Below, one piece after another: positions 58,007 to 64,000 of a DNA stretch of 64,000 nucleotides. The position numbers and the translations under genes are program-made. The stretch's first letter is position 1, and each line of letters opens with the position of its first letter. The notes beneath the pieces are model-generated. The model worked only from the letters and a program-made list of their open reading frames with translations. It searched no databases and was not told the DNA's origin. The DNA comes from CAWIUB01 sp963839175. GTDB lineage: Bacteria; Actinomycetota; Actinomycetes; Mycobacteriales; Jatrophihabitantaceae. Location of the stretch: assembly GCA_963839175.1 (NCBI GenBank), contig CAWIUB010000026.1, positions 1-64,000 of the forward strand, read 5' to 3'.

Positions 58007-58989
58007 GAGATTCCCCAGACGATCGTTGTGGGCGACGTTGCGTAGCACAGCCCGAAGAGCGGCAGCTGCGCAGTACCGCTCTTGGCCTGCGGCATGTTGT
58101 CGAAGTCGAGGCGGGTGTACGTGCCGGAGACCGCGAGCGTGCCATTGATCTCGATCCGGCCATCTGGGTTCGACATGACCTGCAGTGAGAGGGCGGACCG
58201 GTCCGTGCCCTCGACGGTGCCCCGCAGCGTCCCCGGCACCGCACGGTCGTCATCGGGCAGCGGGCAGCTCGGGTCGCCGGTAGTGGCGGTCAAGCAGCGG
58301 GTCACCGCCGCATTGACGGCCGCGTCGATCGTCCGCTCACCCGTCGGGCTGACCACGACGTTGACCACTTGCGGGCCTGGCGCCTCGAAGCGCACCGTGC
58401 GGCTGTTTTCGGCGAGCATCAGGGTCGGCGTGTCCAGGCTGATCGGCAACGCCCCAGGAAACAACAGCGCCGGCCCATTAGGCACCGCTGCGCCAGTGAC
58501 AGTGGCGCGATTCTGCGCCGCAGGCAGCCGAAGTTCGGTCGGCACGGCGGTCGCCGCGAGCCGCCATCGCCCGCCGCGGCGGGTCACGGCAACCCGGTCC
58601 GAGACGGCCACGGTGCGGTCCGGGAACGGCAGGGAGTACTCGACGGAGACGGTGGCCCGCGCCCCCGTCCGGTCCACGGCGAGCACCGACAGGTGGCTGA
58701 TCGCAGCGACGGCGCGCTGTACCCGAAGCACGTCTGAGGTGAGCAGCTGATGGCGGCCTGCGGGCAGGTCACCGAAGCCCAAGGCCGCTGGGGCGTCAGC
58801 CCGTTCGAGCGCTGCGAAGTAGTCGCGGACTGTGCTAGCCGGGTCGGCCTTCCGCAGGTAGCCGGTGATAGTGAGGACGCTGCCGATCGCCAGCAGCGCG
58901 ACGGCCGCCGCCGCCGTTGCCCAGAACAGCCGACTGCGACGCCGTGGTGGTGGCGGCGGCAGCACCGCGGTGGCTGATATCCCGGACAT
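58003..58989 (-). CDS. Membrane-anchored protein of unknown function, coupled to mycosin gene
   Basis: A 328-residue protein with a Pro/Arg-rich cytoplasmic start, one helix (LFWATAAAAVALLAIGSVLT) and a large outer part of beta-rich look (DYFAALERADAPAALGFGDL; VVSPTGERTIDAAVNAAVTR). It has cysteines at TRCLTATTGDPSCPLP that may form a disulfide. I do not recognise the fold with certainty; it is reminiscent of small NTF2-like repeats. The ATG is right after the recR stop, and the end overlaps the mycosin start. Confidence 0.72.
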   Translation of the reverse strand: MSGISATAVLPPPPPRRRSRLFWATAAAAVALLAIGSVLTITGYLRKADPASTVRDYFAALERADAPAALGFGDLPAGRHQLLTSDVLRVQRAVAAISHLSVLAVDRTGARATVSVEYSLPFPDRTVAVSDRVAVTRRGGRWRLAATAVPTELRLPAAQNRATVTGAAVPNGPALLFPGALPISLDTPTLMLAENSRTVRFEAPGPQVVNVVVSPTGERTIDAAVNAAVTRCLTATTGDPSCPLPDDDRAVPGTLRGTVEGTDRSALSLQVMSNPDGRIEINGTLAVSGTYTRLDFDNMPQAKSGTAQLPLFGLCYATSPTTIVWGIS

Positions 58990-59589
58990 CTATTCGACCC
59001 GGCGTCGCCCGGAAAACGCCCGGCCCAGCGTCACCTCGTCGGCGTATTCCAGATCGCCGCCCACCGGCAGCCCACTCGCCAACCGGGTCACCGTGAGCTG
59101 CATGGGCTTGACGAGCCGGGCGAGGTACGTGGCGGTCGCCTCGCCCTCGAGATTGGGGTCGGTAGCCAAGATCAGCTCCGTAACGGTGCCGTCGGCCAGC
59201 CGCTGCATGAGCTCGCGCAGCCGAAGGTCGTCGGGGCCCACCCCGTCGATCGGGCTGATGGCCCCGCCGAGCACGTGGTAGCGCCCGCGAAATTCCCCGG
59301 TGCGCTCGACGGCGACGACGTCCTTGGGCTCCTCGACAACGCAGATCACCGAGGCGTCGCGGCGCGGGTCACGACAGATCCGGCACTCGTCGCCCTCGCT
59401 GACGTTGCCGCAGATCCGGCAGAAGCGGATCTCGTCCTTGACCCGCTTCAGCGTGAGCGCCAGGCGTTCGACGTCGGCCGGGTCGGTCGCCAGCAGGTGA
59501 AATGCGATGCGCTGCGCGCTCTTCGGGCCGATTCCCGGCAGCCGGCCCAGTTCGTCGATCAGGTCCTGGACGGCACCCTCGTACATCAC
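58990..59589 (-). CDS. recR: Recombination protein RecR
   Basis: A 199-residue RecFOR-pathway protein. Helix-hairpin-helix [20 protein letters not shown], zinc finger [19 protein letters not shown], and Toprim domain ([40 protein letters not shown]). Its size is normal. The stop is directly followed by the ATG of the anchored protein. With ybaB and dnaX upstream it forms the usual actinobacterial gene group. Confidence 0.95.
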   Translation of the reverse strand: MMYEGAVQDLIDELGRLPGIGPKSAQRIAFHLLATDPADVERLALTLKRVKDEIRFCRICGNVSEGDECRICRDPRRDASVICVVEEPKDVVAVERTGEFRGRYHVLGGAISPIDGVGPDDLRLRELMQRLADGTVTELILATDPNLEGEATATYLARLVKPMQLTVTRLASGLPVGGDLEYADEVTLGRAFSGRRRVE

Positions 59590-59598
59590 CGGTCTACG

Positions 59599-59958
59599 TC
59601 AGAAGCCGGGCAGGCCGAGGCCGCCCAAGCCCGCCGCGCCTCCGGTTAGGGGACCCATCTTCTCCTCGGCCAGGGCTGCTGCGGCCCGGTTGGCGTCACG
59701 GACCGCGGCCACGACGAGGTCCTGCAAGGTCTCGATGTCGTCGGGGTCGACGGCGGCGGGCGAGATCGTCACGGCCTTCAGCTCGCCTGCGCCTGACACC
59801 GTTGCGGTGACCAGCCCGCCGCCGGCGGTGCCGCTGACCTCCGCGTCGGCCAGCTCGGCCTGTGCGCTCGCGAGCTGCTGCTGCATCTTCTGCGCCTGTT
59901 TCATCAGCTGCTGCATGTTGGGCTGGCCACCGCCGAAACCGCCACCCCGAGAGCTCAC
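59599..59958 (-). CDS. YbaB/EbfC nucleoid-associated protein
   Basis: A 119-residue DNA-binding protein. A Gly-rich start and a helix ([20 protein letters not shown]) lead to the conserved core [20 protein letters not shown] and [20 protein letters not shown]. It binds DNA and may act with RecR. It lies 9 bases after the dnaX stop and 9 bases before the recR start. Confidence 0.93.
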   Translation of the reverse strand: MSSRGGGFGGGQPNMQQLMKQAQKMQQQLASAQAELADAEVSGTAGGGLVTATVSGAGELKAVTISPAAVDPDDIETLQDLVVAAVRDANRAAAALAEEKMGPLTGGAAGLGGLGLPGF

Positions 59959-59967
59959 TCCGTCAGC

Positions 59968-61653
59968 CTAACGGTCAATCGGGTCTTCGACGGGGCGAGC
60001 GCCCAGCGTGGACTGCAGCAGCTGCAGCGCCTCCGCTTCGGGGTCGCCGGATGCCGTGGGCGGGTCGCTCGCGTTGCGGGGATCCGGCTCGGTGTGCGGT
60101 GCGGGACGTGGTGCGGGGTCCGGCGCGGCATCATCGGCTTGCACCTCGACTCGCCAAACGCCGCCCAAGACGCTGCCGAGCGCCGCGGCCAGCAGCGAGG
60201 TGTTGCTCTGCTCGCCGATCATCTTCGCAAGTGGGCCGCCGGCGCGAATCGTCACGAGATCACCGTCGAGCTCCTCGACTTGCGCGTTGTCGAGCAGAGC
60301 CCGGGTGCGCCGGCTCGACTGCTTGACGACGTCGAGGATCTCCGGCCACAACCGCCGGATTCCGGCCGCGTCGACCACCCCGTCTGCTGCCGGCTTGCGC
60401 GGGGGCGCGGCGGCGGTTTCCGCGGCCGGCTGCGCTGCCGTGGCAGGTGGTGCCACCGGCCCGCTGGTTACGTCGCTGCCCTGAGCGAGGGACTGGCGGC
60501 GTTCGAGCCGCTCGATACGCTGCAGCATGGCAGCGGAATCGGCGGCCGCGTCCGGCAACTGCATTCGGGCGCAAAGCAGCTCGAGGACGAGCCGCGGCGA
60601 GGTCGTCCCGCGCATCTCGATCAGCGCGTTGTGCACGATCTCGGCGTAGCGTGCGACAGTCGCACCACCAAGCCTCGCGGCCTGGTCGGACATCCGGGCG
60701 AGCTCGTCCTGTGGGGCGTCGATCAGCGACCGCTCGCCGGCGTCCGGGACCGCGTCCAGGATGATCAGGTCACGAAAGCGGTCCAGCAGATCGGCGGCGA
60801 ACCTTCGCGGATCGTGGCCGGCCTCGACGAGACGGTCGACCGTTCCGTACACCGCCGCGGCGTCCCTTGCCCCCAGCGCGTCGACCATGTCGTCCAGCAA
60901 CGCGGCGTCCGTGACGCCCATCAACGCGACCGCACGCGCATAGCTGACGCCCTCCGGCCCTGCGCCGGCGAGCAGCTGGTCGAGCACCGACAGCGCGTCG
61001 CGGACGCTCCCGCCGCCCGCGCGCACGACCAGGGGCAGCGCAGCCGGCTCGACCGTCACGCCCTCGGCGGCGCAGATGCGCTCGAGGTGGGCCCTCAGCA
61101 CCCCAGGCGGGACCAGCCGGAACGGATAGTGATGGGTGCGGGAGCGGATCGTCTGCAGCACCTTGTCGGGCTCCGTGGTGGCGAAGACGAAGACGAGGAA
61201 GTCCGGCGGCTCCTCGATCAGCTTGAGCAGGGCGTTGAAGCCCTGCGTGGTGACCATGTGCGCCTCGTCGATGATGTAGACCTTGTACCTGTCGCGGACG
61301 GGCGCGTAGAACGCTCGCTCCCGCAGGTCACGCGCGTCATCGACGCCTCCGTGGCTGGCCGCGTCGATCTCTATCACGTCGATGGAGCCAGGCCCGTTGG
61401 GGGCCAGTTCGATGCAGGAGTCGCACACGCCGCACGGGTTCGGCGTGGGGCCCTGCTCGCAATTGAGGGAGCGGGCCAAGATGCGCGCGGTGGACGTCTT
61501 GCCGCAGCCGCGCGGCCCGCTGAATAAATACGCATGGTTGATGCGTCCGGACGCGACCGCTTGGGTCAACGGCGTCGTGACGTGGTCTTGGCCGATCACC
61601 TCGGCGAACGTCGCCGACCGGTACTTGCGATACAGCGCCAAGCTTGCAGCCAC
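59968..61653 (-). CDS. dnaX: DNA polymerase III gamma/tau subunit
   Basis: A 561-residue clamp-loader ATPase. Walker A FSGPRGCGKTSTARILARS, a zinc cluster with four Cys (CEQGPTPNPCGVCDSC), Walker B VYIIDEAHMVTT, and sensor region FVFATTEPDKVLQTIRSRTH. The C-terminal ~190 residues are Pro/Ala-rich tau-like sequence. The start MAASLALYRKYRSATF fits well. The upstream region (61654-62231) has repeats. No SRP RNA was found beside it, though it is the usual place in some actinobacteria. Confidence 0.95.
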   Translation of the reverse strand: MAASLALYRKYRSATFAEVIGQDHVTTPLTQAVASGRINHAYLFSGPRGCGKTSTARILARSLNCEQGPTPNPCGVCDSCIELAPNGPGSIDVIEIDAASHGGVDDARDLRERAFYAPVRDRYKVYIIDEAHMVTTQGFNALLKLIEEPPDFLVFVFATTEPDKVLQTIRSRTHHYPFRLVPPGVLRAHLERICAAEGVTVEPAALPLVVRAGGGSVRDALSVLDQLLAGAGPEGVSYARAVALMGVTDAALLDDMVDALGARDAAAVYGTVDRLVEAGHDPRRFAADLLDRFRDLIILDAVPDAGERSLIDAPQDELARMSDQAARLGGATVARYAEIVHNALIEMRGTTSPRLVLELLCARMQLPDAAADSAAMLQRIERLERRQSLAQGSDVTSGPVAPPATAAQPAAETAAAPPRKPAADGVVDAAGIRRLWPEILDVVKQSSRRTRALLDNAQVEELDGDLVTIRAGGPLAKMIGEQSNTSLLAAALGSVLGGVWRVEVQADDAAPDPAPRPAPHTEPDPRNASDPPTASGDPEAEALQLLQSTLGARPVEDPIDR

Positions 61654-61809
61654 GAAGACTCAGGCTAGAGCAACCCGCCGACGCGCCGGCGGCCCGTCCG
61701 TAACCGGCGCTGGACCGCTGTTCCTGCGTGCCCAATTCCCCGCAAAGCTGCCGCAGCTCGTTCCCGACTCCCCGCCGCTCAACATCGTCCTTCGCGGCAC
61801 CCTTGCGTG

Positions 61810-61953
61810 CTCCTGGTCGGCGCCACCCATCCCCGCGTTCTCCTGGTCGGCGCCACCCATCCCCGCGTTCTCCTGGTCGGCGCCACCCATCCCGTGATCT
61901 CCTGGTCGGCGCCACCCATCCCCGCGTTCTCCTGGTCGGCGCCACCCGTCCCC
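61810..61953. repeat. Tandem array of 29-30 base units
   Basis: Units with the core GGTCGGCGCCACCC, each 29-30 bases, start at 61810, 61840, 61870, 61899 and 61929; the last runs into the hairpin element. Two further units of the same core lie at about 62014-62064. The unit ends alternate between CCGCGTT and CCGTGAT. Confidence 0.88.
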
Positions 61954-62007
61954 GTGATCAAGAGCCACCCACCAGGCCACAGCGCTGGGTCCCGGGCTCT
62001 TGATCAC
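61954..62007. repeat. Hairpin repeat element, second type, copy 1
   Basis: 54 bases with perfect 13-base inverted ends (GTGATCAAGAGCC and GGCTCTTGATCAC) and inner ACCCA/TGGGT pairing. A near-identical copy begins 111 bases later. It joins the tandem array. Confidence 0.85.
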
Positions 62008-62064
62008 CTGCCCACGTCGGCGCCACCCATCCCCGCGATCACCTGGTCGGCGCCACCCGTCCCC

Positions 62065-62118
62065 GTGATCAAGAGCCACCCACCAGGCCACAGCGCTGCG
62101 TCCCGGGCTCTTGATCAC
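62065..62118. repeat. Hairpin repeat element, second type, copy 2
   Basis: The same 54 bases as copy 1 with one base changed near position 62099. It lies 113 bases before the AbiEi/DUF559-type gene. Confidence 0.85.
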
Positions 62119-62231
62119 CTCGTGGGGTGGCCGGAAGAGCAGTCGCTCGTGGCAATCCACAGGGCTAGCCGGTCGTCCACAGACCTCGACTTCTGCCCAC
62201 CAACCCGGCGGCCAAGACCGACCATGGCCGG

Positions 62232-63098
62232 GTGGACGACATGGTTCTCGATGACCTCTGCCCGATCCTCGACCCGACGGCCCTGCCGCGAATCATCAGC
62301 CGAGAAGAGGCGATCCGCCACGGAGTTACGGCGCACGTCATCGAACGTCGGCTCGCCGCTGGACGCTGGCAGCGCATCCTGCCACGGACCTATTTGACGG
62401 CAAGCTCCGCTACGCCACTGAGCTGGACCGATCGGTTGAATGCCGCGCTAGCGTTTGCCGGCCCGGAGGCGTTGCTCACAGGTTCTTCGGCGCTCGCGGT
62501 CGCAGGCCTTCGTTGTGTGCCGCGTTCGCCGTATGTTGTCGTGTTGGTGCCCCGGACCAATCGGCGTCGTTCGCGATCCTGGGTGAGAATCCGCCGCACC
62601 GAACGCACGCCCGAGTCGGAGCTGGAGCTGGGTCCACGCCGGGTGGTCATCGCCCGCGCCGCAGCTGACCATGCCGGCGACCTTCGGCGGCTTGACGACG
62701 CACGTGCGCTCGTCAGCGAGGTGGTTTGTCGGCAGCTGTGCCATCTGGAGGAGCTCGGGACGGAGCTCGAGGCGGCCCAGCGCAACGGCAGCGCGTTGTT
62801 GCGGCAGGCCATTACCGAGGCTGGCGACGGCGCTTGGTCCGCGCCGGAGGCGCGCGCTGCCTGGCTGATGCGACGCCGCTGGGACATTCCCACGTTCGAG
62901 CAGAACGCGCACGTTGAGCTGCCGGGCGGCGGGTGCTTCGTTGTCGACTTCCTTTGGCGCGAGCTACGGGCAATCCTGGAGATTGACAGCATTGAGCACC
63001 ATTTCGATACCCCGCAGTGGCTGGCCACCATGGATCGCCATCTCGCCCTCGAGACGCTCGGCTACTCCGTGGCCCACCTAGTGGCGTGTCGCATCTAA
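62232..63098 (+). CDS. AbiEi-like protein with DUF559/Vsr-like C-terminal domain, likely cut short
   Basis: A 288-residue protein. The N-terminal half is like type IV antitoxin AbiEi winged-helix domains (IISREEAIRHGVTAHVIERR, WQRILPRTYLT, LTGSSALAVAGLRCVPRSPY). The C-terminal half resembles DUF559-like nuclease domains with FVVDFLWRELRAILEIDSIE and DRHLALETLGYSVAHLV. Related proteins usually continue about 20 residues; here the frame ends just where IS630-like sequence begins. The start may be 62232 (GTG) or 62241 (ATG). It has hairpin repeats upstream. Confidence 0.7.
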   Translation: MDDMVLDDLCPILDPTALPRIISREEAIRHGVTAHVIERRLAAGRWQRILPRTYLTASSATPLSWTDRLNAALAFAGPEALLTGSSALAVAGLRCVPRSPYVVVLVPRTNRRRSRSWVRIRRTERTPESELELGPRRVVIARAAADHAGDLRRLDDARALVSEVVCRQLCHLEELGTELEAAQRNGSALLRQAITEAGDGAWSAPEARAAWLMRRRWDIPTFEQNAHVELPGGGCFVVDFLWRELRAILEIDSIEHHFDTPQWLATMDRHLALETLGYSVAHLVACRI

Positions 63099-64000
63099 TT
63101 TGATGCTTATGTGTGGTCGGCTGTTCTGGTTGATACTTGACCAGGAGGAGTTGACGGCGTGCCTCGTCCGAAGGAGTTCATGGTCTCCTTGACCGCTGGG
63201 GATCGTGCGAAGCTGAAGAAGGTGGTCGCCTCGGGGCGGCGTCCTGCCCGGTTGATCACCCGGGCCAGGGTGTTGCTGGCCTTGGATGAGACGCAGGGGC
63301 CGGCGCCGGATCGGCGTGTGGTGGCCGAACGTCTGGGCACGTCGCAGAGCACCGTGTATCTGGTCGCGAAGGCGTTCACGACGCATGCCGGGCGGGTTGA
63401 GGACGTGATCGGCCGCAAGAAGCGGGCCACGCCTCCGGTGGAGCCGAAGGTGACCGGCGACGTCGAGGCCCGGGTGATCGCGCTGGCGTGCAGCCAGCCA
63501 CCGCCGGGGCGTGCGCGGTGGACGCTGCGGTTGCTGGAGAGACGGGTGGCCTTGACCGAGGGGATGCCGCCGATAGACCACTCCACGATCGGGCGGGTCC
63601 TAAAAAGGGGGCGCTTAAGCCTCACCTGAAGGCGTGCTGGACGATCCCGCCGAAGCAGAATGCGGCGTTCGTGGCCGCGATGGAGGATGTGCTGGGCGTC
63701 TATGCCCGCCCCTACGATCCGGCCTTCCCGGTCGTGGTCATGGACGAGAAACCACTCCAACTGCTCGCCGACGCCAGAGCAGGCACGCCGGCTGCGCCCG
63801 AGCGGGTGGCCCGCGAGGACTCCGAGTACATCCGCTGCGGCACCTGCTCGATCTTCGTGTGGGCCGAACCCCTGCGGGGTTGGCGCCGCGCCTACGCCGA
63901 GTCCACCCGGACCCGCATCGACTGGGCCCACGGCGTCGAACATCTGCTGAACGTCGACTACCCCGACGCGGACAAGGTCGTCCTGGTCATGGACAACCTC
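63099..64000 (+). mobile_element. IS630-family insertion sequence, right part outside window
   Basis: An IS630-type transposase fills the last 840 bases and continues past the window. The left end is not fixed: it lies near 63099, just after the AbiEi/DUF559 frame, where GCATC/GATGC form a small inverted repeat (63091-63106). Without the right end the inverted ends cannot be compared. Confidence 0.72.
63159..64000 (+). CDS. IS630-family transposase, two frames (frameshift at a run of A)
   Basis: The frame from GTG at 63159 (AGGAGG upstream) reads an HTH-containing N-terminus ([34 protein letters not shown]) and stops at 63627 after [12 protein letters not shown]. The DDE domain continues in the -1 frame ([54 protein letters not shown]), to the window end. 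The frames meet at TAAAAAGGGGG; six A instead of five would make one protein. This is either a programmed -1 shift or a one-base deletion. Confidence 0.82.

Larger units (their letters stand above)
61654..62231. other. Intergenic repeat-rich region between dnaX and an AbiEi/DUF559-type gene
   Basis: This 578-base region holds the tandem array and two hairpin copies listed below. The short frames in it are repeat artefacts (for example repeated Gly-Ala-Asp-Gln-Glu-Asn units) rather than genes. No SRP RNA or tRNA was recognised. Confidence 0.7.

Noticed and set aside
61810..62118. CRISPR array
   Set aside because: The units are directly adjacent without spacers, and there are no cas genes.
61779..62160. 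Reverse and forward open frames through the tandem array
   Set aside because: They translate the repeats (Gly-Ala-Asp-Gln-Glu-Asn units); no start signal and no family match.
61654..62231. SRP RNA beside dnaX
   Set aside because: Looked for the conserved loop of the SRP RNA (GGAAGG-type tetraloop region with AAGCAGCC); not found, only repeats.

Overview
The window is a high-GC stretch of an actinobacterial chromosome. The evidence is the codon use, frequent GTG starts and ATGA/GTGA/TGATG gene overlaps, a mycosin-type protease, a remnant of an F420-type flavin reductase, and a conserved core (asd, lysC, leuA, recR, ybaB, dnaX) in an order that recalls the Rv3708c-Rv3721c neighbourhood of Mycobacterium. 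The genus cannot be fixed from sequence alone; no rRNA, tRNA, ESX secretion locus or CRISPR array was recognised.

Layout. Positions 1-9.6 kb hold stress and transport genes: a truncated SulP anion transporter, a carboxymuconolactone decarboxylase-like protein, a GH13 amylase-family enzyme, a DHA2 MFS exporter, DUF1622, a DUF6325/SHOCT/methyltransferase cassette, a general-stress membrane protein and a ClC chloride channel. Positions 9.7-15 kb carry two tandem large LuxR (LAL/MalT-type) ATPase regulators. Positions 15-24 kb form an energy block: a GMC oxidoreductase, a divergent glucose-6-phosphate dehydrogenase and a type II NADH dehydrogenase run leftwards, and cytochrome bd oxidase (cydAB) diverges rightwards. 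From 24 to 31 kb there are a GH15 glucoamylase/trehalase, a DUF1269 protein, several unrecognised membrane proteins and a K+ channel.

Positions 31-35.5 kb hold a stand-alone LigD-type polymerase, a second MFS exporter, and a three-gene cassette of sulfite-oxidase-like protein, flavin reductase and zinc-ribbon protein. Positions 35.5-37.5 kb are a decay zone of three broken or truncated genes with two copies of a perfect palindrome, next to rnhA. Positions 37.9-45 kb contain two coupled transglutaminase-like proteins, a sigma/anti-sigma-like pair, and a PPOX/glutamate-cysteine ligase-like/methyltransferase operon. Positions 45-54 kb carry a hydrolase, an acetamidase-family protein, peptide deformylase, the lysC-asd pair and a GABA-type operon (aldehyde dehydrogenase, biotinyl carrier protein, aminotransferase). 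leuA follows and is preceded by a leader peptide with four consecutive leucine codons and a strong hairpin, which looks like transcription attenuation. Next are RDD, mycP-like, an unknown anchored protein, recR, ybaB and dnaX. The last 2 kb hold a repeat array, an AbiEi/DUF559-type gene that appears cut short, and an IS630-family element running off the end.

The most unusual signal is repeat based. Three copies of a ~49-bp hairpin element (47579, 48348, 53954) share a conserved core; two of them exactly bracket a decayed AbiEi-DUF559 gene. The second AbiEi/DUF559-type gene is also preceded by hairpin elements of another sequence, embedded in a tandem array. This raises the testable idea that these Vsr-like endonuclease-domain genes are linked to short palindromic repeats, loosely like RAYT/REP pairs.
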